Of a stretch of DNA of 64,000 bases, positions 49,714-56,877 are shown in pieces. Within the stretch, counting starts at the first letter, position 1. Each line of letters opens with the position of its first letter. The DNA comes from Lutimonas halocynthiae. GTDB lineage: Bacteria; Bacteroidota; Bacteroidia; Flavobacteriales; Flavobacteriaceae. The position numbers were made by a program, and so were the translations under genes. The notes beneath the pieces were generated by a model that was given only the letters and a program-made list of their open reading frames with translations, made no database searches and was not told the origin of the DNA. The stretch is from NCBI RefSeq assembly GCF_030409835.1, contig NZ_JAUFQO010000004.1, positions 496,001 to 560,000 of the forward strand. The letters run 5' to 3'.

Positions 49714-49775
49714 TTTTTAAATATTTATGTTTCCGATACCATCATTTTAAGTTGGTTATCGACTTATGAATTGTT

Positions 49776-50402
49776 TTATTTGTTCTTAGTCTGGTCTTTC
49801 TTTTTCAAAAACAAGCTCTGCTTAATTCTTTTTAGTCTGCTCAAACTTTTAGAATTATAAGGATGTTCCTTTTTTTTATCTTTTTTCCCGTCATATAACA
49901 TTCCCGTGCAAAGACACATTTTCTTGTCTGTTCGTTGCAGCACATCATAATTAGTGCATGTCTGACAACCCTTCCAGAATTCAGGATCATCTGTTAACTC
50001 AGAAAATGTAACTGGCTTATAACCCAATTCATAGTTGATCTTCATGACGGCCAGCCCTGTGGTAATGCCAAAAATTTTCGACTTAGGATACCTTTTCTGA
50101 GAATACTCAAAAACCTTTGTTTTTATCTTTTTTGCCAATCCTTGATTTCTGAAATCAGGGTGTACAATTAGACCTGAGTGAACAACAAAATTCTTATCAC
50201 CAAAAGTTTCGATATAACAAAAACCAGCAAATTTCTCACCTTCCAGGGCGATAACAGCATTGCCGCTTTTTATTTTCTTTTCAATATACTCGGGAGTTCT
50301 TTTGGCAATACCGGTCCCTCTCTGTTCTGCCGACTTATCAATCGTTTGACTGATTTTAATGGCGTATTTAATATGTTTATCTGTAGCAATTACAATTTCC
50401 AT
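49776..50402 (-). CDS. GNAT acyltransferase heading the arg operon, candidate N-acylglutamate synthase
   Basis: A 208-residue protein from the ATG at 50402 (MEIVIATDKHIKYA); a longer frame from 50471 reads through the upstream hairpin and is unlikely. The GNAT acyl-CoA motif is HPDFRNQGLAKKIKTKV (about residues 81-97). A cysteine cluster follows at residues 146, 149, 163 and 165 (GCQTCTNY and MCLCTG), then a Lys-rich tail. No argA or argJ homologue is present in the operon, and this gene is first in it, so it is the natural candidate for making N-acetyl- or N-succinylglutamate. Direct proof is lacking. Confidence 0.75.
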   Translation of the reverse strand: MEIVIATDKHIKYAIKISQTIDKSAEQRGTGIAKRTPEYIEKKIKSGNAVIALEGEKFAGFCYIETFGDKNFVVHSGLIVHPDFRNQGLAKKIKTKVFEYSQKRYPKSKIFGITTGLAVMKINYELGYKPVTFSELTDDPEFWKGCQTCTNYDVLQRTDKKMCLCTGMLYDGKKDKKKEHPYNSKSLSRLKRIKQSLFLKKKDQTKNK

Positions 50403-50448
50403 TGTATTGAAATAAAGTAAGTTTTTGAAATAGAATAAAGATTGTGCA

Positions 50449-50468
50449 GAGATGGACTCACCTATCTC
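50449..50468 (-). promoter_or_regulatory. hairpin just upstream of the GNAT gene
   Basis: Minus strand GAGAT-a-GG, loop TGAGT, CC-ATCTC: a 7-bp stem with one bulged A. It is followed by the U-rich TTTATTCTATTTC, which could act as a weak terminator or hold back translation. One arm touches the long-range repeat at 50468-50475. Confidence 0.5.
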
Positions 50469-50475
50469 CAATAAT
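50468..50475 (-). repeat. distal arm of 8-nt long-range inverted repeat in arg leader
   Basis: Plus-strand CCAATAAT here is the exact reverse complement of ATTATTGG at 50619-50626, which overlaps the stop codon of the first leader frame. In RNA the two could pair across the second leader frame, in competition at its edge with the hairpin 50449-50468. It is AT-rich, so pairing would be modest. Confidence 0.4.
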
Positions 50476-50483
50476 ATAGAATA

Positions 50484-50493
50484 CCCTTACGGG
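50484..50493 (-). promoter_or_regulatory. GNRA-loop hairpin at stop codon of second arginine leader
   Basis: Minus strand CCC-GTAA-GGG: a 3-bp all G-C stem with a GUAA (GNRA) tetraloop. Its loop contains the stop codon of the 29-residue leader frame. A ribosome waiting at the preceding arginine codons would cover it. Confidence 0.45.
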
Positions 50494-50576
50494 CGACGGC
50501 GAGAAATACGAACAACATTAATCGAAGTTTGACTTTTATAAACTTTTATCGTTCTTAAATTGTTCTGAAAATGCAT
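50487..50576 (-). CDS. arginine-rich leader peptide 2 (29 residues)
   Basis: A complete ATG-to-TAA frame of 29 residues ending VRISRRRP: five Arg, four of them in the last seven residues, encoded CGT, CGC, CGT, CGC. The ATG has A at -3 and -6, the usual Bacteroidota context, and no Shine-Dalgarno site. It ends 84 bases before the GNAT start. Rare arginine codons clustered just before a stable hairpin and the first arginine gene match the design of amino-acid leader peptides. Other reading frames here (an ATG at 50519 reading LFVFLAVARK) look less meaningful. Confidence 0.65.
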   Translation of the reverse strand: MHFQNNLRTIKVYKSQTSINVVRISRRRP

Positions 50577-50619
50577 TGTAATAAATTGAAATGTGAATTG
50601 AAAAATTGATCTAACCTAA

Positions 50620-50691
50620 TTATTGGCCTAAGCGGCGCAAGGGGCGGCGGCGATTCTCTCTATCTGTAGTATGTAGCGTTTTCGTATTCAC
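50620..50691 (-). CDS. arginine-rich leader peptide 1 (23 residues)
   Basis: A GTG-to-TAA frame of 23 residues containing ENRRRPLRRLGQ: six Arg, five of them CGC. Upstream an in-frame TAA limits the start to this GTG. It shares the RRRP run with the second leader although the surrounding peptide differs, which argues for selection on the arginine codons. The stop codon falls within one arm of the long-range repeat. The non-ATG start and short untranslated region lower confidence. Confidence 0.5.
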   Translation of the reverse strand: MNTKTLHTTDRENRRRPLRRLGQ

Positions 50692-50778
50692 CCTGCAATA
50701 TTACAATATTAATTCATTCTGAAAAAGAAAACATTCAACATTTTTCAATCAAAATCAAAATCTATTGAGAATCAACCA

Positions 50779-51480
50779 TTATTCGAGCTGGTTTTTAATT
50801 GTTTCTCTTACAGAATTAACAATTTCTTTAACTTCTGAAACCTCCATATTTAATATTGAAGCAATTTCATGAAAGCTTAATTTACCTAAAATATACAAGT
50901 CAACTATATTTGACGTATTCACCGGCAGTTTATAATAGACTTTACGCAAGGCATTTCTGTCACTCTTTTCTTGGAAAGTTTTTATCTGGTCTAAACCCAA
51001 AAAAGTTTTAACTCCTTCTTCTGATTCGTCATATGGCAATTCTTTTGGCCCGCCATTCTGCTGATGGTAAGAAATGTCATCAAGGTCTTCATTCATGATC
51101 AAATCATTTCCTGCATCAGAAGTAAAATTCTCTTCAAGTTGCTTTAATTCTTCTTCAAGAATCAATTTGGTGCTAATAGAATCTTTGTGCCAGGCTTCAG
51201 ATTTGAACAAGGCTGACATTCTAGTATTTAGAAAAGCAAACATGGCCATTCTTAGTTCTTCTGCGTCCTTAGATTTATGCAATCCCTTTTCATAGACTTC
51301 CAATACAACTTCATCAATAATTTCACTTGATTTATACATATTCCTTGGGAAATAGCCTAGCCTCTCTCCCACTCTGATTCGCTGTTTTGAATAAGGGTGA
51401 AGTAAATGAACAATGGTCAATGTTTTTTTTTCTGGATTTTGGCTGGAATTCGATTTTAGTGAAGTCATTATCATCGGCAT
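50779..51480 (-). CDS. divergent sigma-70-like (ECF-type) protein
   Basis: A 233-residue protein. The N-terminal half (YFPRNMYKSSEIIDEVVLEVYEKG and AFLNTRMSALFK) resembles sigma region 2; a low-complexity acidic linker follows; the C-terminal LPVNTSNIVDLYILGKLSF-HEIASILNM segment is a helix-turn-helix like sigma region 4, ending SVRETIKNQ. It is a divergent member with no anti-sigma gene beside it. The start is uncertain: ATG codons at positions 1, 3 and 5 are all possible. It ends 88 bases before the arginine leader, so read-through into that leader is possible. Confidence 0.6.
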   Translation of the reverse strand: MPMIMTSLKSNSSQNPEKKTLTIVHLLHPYSKQRIRVGERLGYFPRNMYKSSEIIDEVVLEVYEKGLHKSKDAEELRMAMFAFLNTRMSALFKSEAWHKDSISTKLILEEELKQLEENFTSDAGNDLIMNEDLDDISYHQQNGGPKELPYDESEEGVKTFLGLDQIKTFQEKSDRNALRKVYYKLPVNTSNIVDLYILGKLSFHEIASILNMEVSEVKEIVNSVRETIKNQLE

Positions 51481-51705
51481 TTAATGTGTCTTCTAAAGTT
51501 ACGAAATAAGTGGCAGTCCTATATTTAAAATGAAGACAAATATTAGCTTAATTATGAAATATATTGCTGCTTCTGAGCAGGTAAATGATGCTAAAATTAG
51601 CTATAAAATAGGGGATGCCAGACTTAAGTGATTGATTTTATAATAGTTAATACCGAAGTTTTTATCAGTTTTCAACAATTTTGCAATTTCAAGGCTGTCC
51701 TTCTC

Positions 51706-51713
51706 TATTTTTG
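51706..51713 (+). promoter_or_regulatory. -7 promoter element for the alpha/beta hydrolase-transglycosylase unit
   Basis: TATTTTTG, a perfect TAnnTTTG match 18 bases before the start codon; TTTTG at 51679-51683 lies 22 bases upstream and could be the -33 element. Confidence 0.6.
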
Positions 51714-51731
51714 AGTACAATCATCTGAACC

Positions 51732-52568
51732 ATGACTCGAAAACCTTTTGAATTTCAAATATGTGGATTAACACTTCATGGTCAGTATTATCAGCCTAAA
51801 GAGGCTAAAGCAGTAATCGTTTTGGTTCATGGAATGGGTGAATATTCCAGACGCTATGAACAAACCATTGTACCAGAACTTTTAAAACAATCCTTTGCCG
51901 TGGTCTCTTATGATCAGTTCGGGCATGGGCTTTCAGAAGGTAAAATAGGTGACAATCCTGGATATGACTATATTTTAGATGGCCTTGACCAAGTGCTGGA
52001 CAAAGCTAAAAGCTTATTTCAAAGGCTTCCAACTTTTCTTTACGGTCATAGTATGGGAGGGAATGTTGTGATTAACTATGCGCTTAGGCGAAAAAACAAT
52101 TTAAATGGTGTAATTGCTACAAGTCCGTTTCTAAAGCTTGCCTTCAATCCTCCTGCATGGAAAATGTCTTTTGGAAAGATCATAGAGCAGCTCTACCCAT
52201 CACTAACTATGCCCAATGAATTAGACGCAGAGGCACTCTCTAAAGATAAAAAAGAGGTTGAGGCCTATCTCAACGATCCCATGATTCATGACAAGGTGAG
52301 TACTCGCTTTTCTTTAGCGTTTATGAAAACCGGAGAATGGGCCATTAAGAATGCTTCCTCATTGAAAATACCAATGCTGCTGCTACATGGAACCAAAGAC
52401 AGGATCACATCGCATCTGGCGTCAAAAGAGTTTGCAGAAAATTCTAAAGGCAAGGTAGAATTCCATCCTATAGAAAATGGTTTTCATGAACTTCACCATG
52501 ATATTGAAAAACAAATGGTCCTAGACATAATTTGTGACTGGATAGAAAAACGAATAACAATAACCTAA
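51732..52568 (+). CDS. alpha/beta hydrolase, monoacylglycerol lipase-like
   Basis: A 278-residue cytoplasmic serine hydrolase. The nucleophile elbow is YGHSMGGNVV with Ser107; the oxyanion segment is VLVHGMGEYSRRYEQ; the acid is in LLHGTKDRIT, and the His in NGFHELHHD. The lid region (APAW-like PPAWKMSFGKIIEQ) matches monoglyceride lipases and lysophospholipases. All catalytic residues are present. It is followed 11 bases later by a lytic transglycosylase. Confidence 0.9.
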   Translation: MTRKPFEFQICGLTLHGQYYQPKEAKAVIVLVHGMGEYSRRYEQTIVPELLKQSFAVVSYDQFGHGLSEGKIGDNPGYDYILDGLDQVLDKAKSLFQRLPTFLYGHSMGGNVVINYALRRKNNLNGVIATSPFLKLAFNPPAWKMSFGKIIEQLYPSLTMPNELDAEALSKDKKEVEAYLNDPMIHDKVSTRFSLAFMKTGEWAIKNASSLKIPMLLLHGTKDRITSHLASKEFAENSKGKVEFHPIENGFHELHHDIEKQMVLDIICDWIEKRITIT

Positions 52569-52579
52569 ATAAGAACGCT

Positions 52580-54109
52580 ATGAAAAACTTACTTATTCTT
52601 TATTTACTGACGCTATCGCCCCAAATCATTGGGCAAAATAGTGTAAACATTCAAGACAATTATTTTGTTTCAAATTTCAATGATGAAATCGTCGAGCCAC
52701 CGCTTTTAACAATAAAAAATTTAATTCCGGTGTCTATTCAAACAAATAAAACCTATAATAACAATTGGTTAATTGACAAAGACATCGTAAATGAAAAAAC
52801 TGATTCAAAAGATTTTTCATCGCTAATATTGATTGATCACCTAAGCCAGTTAAATAATGTAACGCCATTCAGCGTATCTCATAATGCAACGTTAGAAAGA
52901 TTCATAAGGGTTTATCTTAAGGATCGTCGTGAGAATTTAGACAGACTACTTGGCAAGTCAATTTACTACTTTCCGATTTTCGAACAGTATTTAGACAAAT
53001 ACGAACTGCCTTTAGAATTAAAATATTTAGCAGTAGTTGAATCTGCTTTAAATCCGGTTGCAGTTTCTCCTTCTGGAGCTAAAGGAATGTGGCAATTTAT
53101 GTATGGCACAGGTTTAGAATATGACCTATACATTGATTCATATGTTGATGAGCGTTTGGATCCTATTAAATCTACTGAGGCAGCCTGTATTTACTTAAAG
53201 CACCTGCATAAAACTTTTGGCGACTGGGATCTGGCCTTAGCTGCCTACAATTCAGGTCCTGGGAACGTTAAAAAAGCTATTAAACGCGCTGGAGGGAATA
53301 AAAATTATTGGGAGATAAGAAAATACCTACCCAGAGAAACAAGCAGCTATGTACCTGCTTTTTATGCCACGATGTATTTATTTACGTATGCCGATTATCA
53401 CAGTCTAAAACCTGAAAAAAGTGATGTATCCTATTTCAATACAGACACATTACATTTAAAGGGAAATCTAAGTTTTGAGGCCATTAAAAATCACACTGGA
53501 ATAGACAATGAGTTGTTGAAGGCGCTCAATACCCAATACAAAAAAGACTTTATACCCTTGGTCCCAAATCGGGTAATGTCTTTGACATTACCAGTTAATA
53601 TGATGCCTGTTTTTCTAGAAAATGAAAGCGAAGCCTATCATAACAAATCGAATGCTAACATGAGTAAAAGCAACAAAGTTATTCGTGTAACGGCAACAAA
53701 TAGTTATCTGGTAAGAAAAGGCGACAACCTGAATAGCATAGCAAAAATTCATGGAATAAGTCTGGAGCAATTAAAAATATGGAACGGTCTTGATACAAAT
53801 TTTTTAATCGAAGGGCAACGCCTAGTCATTACATCCAAAAAAACAGCACTACTAAAAACCACATCAAATTCTGGGCTCAATCAAACACGTAAAACTACAT
53901 TACTTAAAAAAACAAATGGATTCATTCATTACACAGTAGAGCATGGTGATACCTTATTCAAGATTTCCAGAAAATTTGATAACATTCCGATCTCTGAGCT
54001 AAGGATGACCAATAACCTTTACGATGTGAATTATTTGAAACCAGGTATGGAACTGAAAATAAGAAACGAAAAGAATAATAACCCATCGCAAACCATAAGC
54101 AAATCATAA
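52580..54109 (+). CDS. MltD-like lytic transglycosylase with two LysM domains (copy 1)
   Basis: A 509-residue exported murein hydrolase. Signal peptide to about residue 19; GH23 transglycosylase domain around 135-270 with catalytic Glu154 in YLAVVESALNP, GAKGMWQFMYGTG and LALAAYNSGPGNV; two LysM domains near 375-415 (VRKGDNLNSIAKIHG) and 453-498 (VEHGDTLFKISRKF). It cleaves peptidoglycan glycan strands without hydrolysis. The next such gene begins 107 bases downstream and is clearly its paralogue. Confidence 0.92.
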   Translation: MKNLLILYLLTLSPQIIGQNSVNIQDNYFVSNFNDEIVEPPLLTIKNLIPVSIQTNKTYNNNWLIDKDIVNEKTDSKDFSSLILIDHLSQLNNVTPFSVSHNATLERFIRVYLKDRRENLDRLLGKSIYYFPIFEQYLDKYELPLELKYLAVVESALNPVAVSPSGAKGMWQFMYGTGLEYDLYIDSYVDERLDPIKSTEAACIYLKHLHKTFGDWDLALAAYNSGPGNVKKAIKRAGGNKNYWEIRKYLPRETSSYVPAFYATMYLFTYADYHSLKPEKSDVSYFNTDTLHLKGNLSFEAIKNHTGIDNELLKALNTQYKKDFIPLVPNRVMSLTLPVNMMPVFLENESEAYHNKSNANMSKSNKVIRVTATNSYLVRKGDNLNSIAKIHGISLEQLKIWNGLDTNFLIEGQRLVITSKKTALLKTTSNSGLNQTRKTTLLKKTNGFIHYTVEHGDTLFKISRKFDNIPISELRMTNNLYDVNYLKPGMELKIRNEKNNNPSQTISKS

Positions 54110-54216
54110 GATTTTGCTAAAACCATGGCATTATTTCAAAAAATATAGAATAAATAAAATTTTGTTCTATTTTTACCGTTTTCATACCGAAGATACTGAC
54201 AATAACGATGATATAA

Positions 54217-55803
54217 ATGAATATGATGCGCCGATATTTTACCCTATTTTTTTGCTTGACACTCAGCATTTCTTATGCACAAGAAGCAGTAGTCAATGAG
54301 AATTCAGAGCCAATACTAACTGAGAAAGACTCCATACTTGAAACGAGCACTATTGCTGAACTTCGTGTAATCGACACTGTAAAAATTGATACGACACTTT
54401 TAGCAGGACAAACGATAGCACTAATAGACCACGTTGAAGTGAGTGAGTTTGACAAAAAATGGCTGGAATCATGGAAAAATAATGTCATCGACAGCAGCTT
54501 AATCATCAAGCCTGAAGACACTATAGGAAAAGTAGTTATTGAAAACTTTACAACAGAACAACTAAAAGAGAGAATCGCCTATTTAGACAGTCAAACTCCT
54601 TTTAATTTTGAATATAATCCTTCTCTTGAAAAAATCATCAAACATTATTTAAAGAATCGGCAACAGACCCTTGCCAATTTAATGGGAAAAGCCAAGTACT
54701 ATTTCCCAATGTTCGAAGAACATCTTGCCAAATATGATATTCCAATGGAGTTGAAATATCTTGCTATAGTTGAATCTGCTCTAAAAGCGAATGCGACATC
54801 TCGAGTTGGTGCAAAAGGACTTTGGCAGTTCATGTACGGAACAGGAAAGGAATACGATTTAAAAGTGAGTTCTTATGTCGATGAGAGAAGTGATCCAATT
54901 AAAGCTACTGAAGCGGCCTGTCAATATTTGTCAAAACTTCATGGTATTTTTAATGATTGGGATCTTGCCCTGGCAGCCTACAATTCAGGCCCTGGTAATG
55001 TAAACAAAGCAATACGAAGATCAGGAGGACAAAAGAATTACTGGAATATTCGCCATTATTTACCACGTGAAACGGCTGGCTATCTACCCGCTTTTTATGC
55101 AACTTACTATATTTTTGAATATGCAGATGAGCATCAATTATATGCGAAAAATGACATCCTCAACACCTTTGAAACCGATACAATTGTTGTCAAAAGGCAA
55201 ATAAGCTTTGAGCAGGTAAATAATATTTTAGGTACTGATATGGAATTACTTACTTTTCTTAATCCACAGTATAAACTTAAAATAATTCCAGTTGTAAAAG
55301 GAAGAGATTACACGCTTACCTTACCAAAATTTATTTCTGGAAGTTTTGTGTCTAATGAAGCTCAAATCTATGCTTATGCGGAGGCAGAAGATGCTAAAAG
55401 AGAAAAGCCACTTCCAAAATATTTTGAGGCCAATGACAGAATCCGATACAAGGTTAAAAGTGGTGACTATTTAGGAAAAATTGCCAATAAATATGGCGTA
55501 TCGGTAAGCAGTATCAAAAGATGGAATGGTTTAAAAAGCAATAACCTCAGGGTAGGACAAAGACTTACAATATATCCTAGAAGGGCTATCGCTACAAGCA
55601 ATTCACAACCAAACAAAGCAAAGACTACAGTTAAAAAACCTGCCCCTAAAGGAAAATACGCTACATATGTAGTGAAGAAAGGAGATTCATTATGGTTGAT
55701 TTCTCAAAAGTATCCCCAAGTTTCTGTTGCTCAATTAAAAGAATGGAACGATATTTGGAGTACGAAAAGTCTGAAACCAGGAACCAAGCTCAAAATTTAC
55801 TAG
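54217..55803 (+). CDS. MltD-like lytic transglycosylase with two LysM domains (copy 2)
   Basis: A 528-residue paralogue of the preceding gene: the same order of signal peptide (ISYAQ), GH23 domain with Glu186 in YLAIVESALK, GLWQFMYGTG, LALAAYNSGPGNV, then two LysM domains (VKSGDYLGKIANKYG and VKKGDSLWLISQKYP). The region between signal and catalytic domain is unrelated to copy 1 and Thr/Asp-rich. The start has several Met codons in a row (MNMM). The two may serve different growth or division sites. Confidence 0.92.
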   Translation: MNMMRRYFTLFFCLTLSISYAQEAVVNENSEPILTEKDSILETSTIAELRVIDTVKIDTTLLAGQTIALIDHVEVSEFDKKWLESWKNNVIDSSLIIKPEDTIGKVVIENFTTEQLKERIAYLDSQTPFNFEYNPSLEKIIKHYLKNRQQTLANLMGKAKYYFPMFEEHLAKYDIPMELKYLAIVESALKANATSRVGAKGLWQFMYGTGKEYDLKVSSYVDERSDPIKATEAACQYLSKLHGIFNDWDLALAAYNSGPGNVNKAIRRSGGQKNYWNIRHYLPRETAGYLPAFYATYYIFEYADEHQLYAKNDILNTFETDTIVVKRQISFEQVNNILGTDMELLTFLNPQYKLKIIPVVKGRDYTLTLPKFISGSFVSNEAQIYAYAEAEDAKREKPLPKYFEANDRIRYKVKSGDYLGKIANKYGVSVSSIKRWNGLKSNNLRVGQRLTIYPRRAIATSNSQPNKAKTTVKKPAPKGKYATYVVKKGDSLWLISQKYPQVSVAQLKEWNDIWSTKSLKPGTKLKIY

Positions 55804-55842
55804 AATTTTCCGACCTTAGGTTACCCAAATAAAACCTTAATA

Positions 55843-56811
55843 ATGTTTAAAAGATTTACCCTCCTTCTTTTTGGTCTGGGATTATTCTTATCATGCGGCA
55901 AAAGTGATAAGGTTATTCTTGTCTCTTCCACCGGTAGAATAAACCATGTACTAATTGTGATGAACGATGAAGACTGGAATGGAAAAGTTGGAGATGCGCT
56001 TAAAAAAATAATTGCAGAGCCTGTAATAGGCTTGCCACAAGAAGAGAATCAATTCTCAGTAACTCAAGTAGATCCTAGAACATTTAATGCGCTCTTTAAA
56101 AGAAATAGAAACATATTATTTGTTGGGATTGATACCACTAGCGTTGTATACGCAAATACAGATATTTATTCAAGTCCGCAGACTACATTGACCATTTTGG
56201 CCGAAGATAAAGATGCCCTTATAAATAGTATTGAATCAAACGGAGATAAAATCATCAATACATTTAAGAAAAATGATTTGGTCTTATATCAAAGAAAGGT
56301 CACAAAAGACATACATGATTCAGATAATATCGAAACGTTTAAAAACTTAGGTGTTACACTAAAAATACCATTTGATTATAAAATGGTTGAAGACACCGGT
56401 CAATTCCTTTGGTATAGAAATTCTTTTGCCAGAGGATTGTTAAATATTATTGCATACGAGATACCAACTTTTGGAGAGCCTTATACCAAGGAATCTTTGG
56501 TTTCATTCAGAGACTCAATTGGTAAGAGTTTTATCCCTGGTCAGTTTGACGATACTTATATGAGAACCGAACCCAATTTTACACCAATCACCAGCCAAGT
56601 TGAACTTGATGGTATGACGGCCATTGAATCGAGAGGGCTTTGGTTTGTTGAAGGAGACTTCATGGGAGGGCCATTTGTTAGTTACACCATCGAAGACCCA
56701 GAAAATGAAAGACTCATTGTTATTGAGGGTTTCAGTTATTCACCCTCTTCTAAGAAAAGAGATGTTGTTTTTGAATTGGAAGCCATATTGAAAACGGTCA
56801 AAAAGAATTAA
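55843..56811 (+). CDS. DUF4837 family lipoprotein
   Basis: A 322-residue lipoprotein (lipobox LFLSCGK, Cys18) matching the Bacteroidota DUF4837 family: STGRINHVLIVMNDEDWNGKVGDAL near the N-terminus and a later NSFARGLLNIIAYEIPTFGEPY segment. Function unknown. It starts 39 bases after the second transglycosylase and probably shares its transcript, suggesting an envelope role. Confidence 0.8.
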   Translation: MFKRFTLLLFGLGLFLSCGKSDKVILVSSTGRINHVLIVMNDEDWNGKVGDALKKIIAEPVIGLPQEENQFSVTQVDPRTFNALFKRNRNILFVGIDTTSVVYANTDIYSSPQTTLTILAEDKDALINSIESNGDKIINTFKKNDLVLYQRKVTKDIHDSDNIETFKNLGVTLKIPFDYKMVEDTGQFLWYRNSFARGLLNIIAYEIPTFGEPYTKESLVSFRDSIGKSFIPGQFDDTYMRTEPNFTPITSQVELDGMTAIESRGLWFVEGDFMGGPFVSYTIEDPENERLIVIEGFSYSPSSKKRDVVFELEAILKTVKKN

Positions 56812-56852
56812 TGACTAATAGAACAATTTAAAGAAATGCAATTTACAGCGCC

Positions 56853-56877
56853 AAAATTAAGTATACTTCTTAATTTT
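56853..56877. terminator. AT-rich convergent hairpin between DUF4837 gene and apbE
   Basis: AAAATTAAG and CTTAATTTT form a 9-bp stem with a 7-base loop, over the apbE stop codon. Only two G-C pairs form, so any terminator activity would be weak. Confidence 0.35.

Larger units (their letters stand above)
50403..50711 (-). promoter_or_regulatory. arginine operon leader region
   Basis: The region holds, in transcript order, a tandem TAATATTG-TAATATTG (50711-50696), two arginine-rich short reading frames, a GNRA hairpin and a bulged hairpin before the GNAT gene. GC-rich islands (50632-50652 and 50490-50501) stand out from the AT-rich surroundings. The second TAATATTG copy is one mismatch from TAnnTTTG and would place transcription start a few bases before the first short frame. 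The layout suggests leader-peptide attenuation responding to arginine supply. Confidence 0.6.

Noticed and set aside
50403-50471. Longer GNAT start at 50471 adding 23 residues
   Set aside because: The extension crosses the hairpin at 50449-50468 and does not resemble a GNAT N-terminus; the ATG at 50402 begins the conserved fold directly.
50466-50519. Alternative reading frame in the arginine leader starting at ATG 50519 (LFVFLAVARK...)
   Set aside because: It overlaps leader 2 in another frame, contains only two arginines, and lacks the codon clustering that links the region to the operon.
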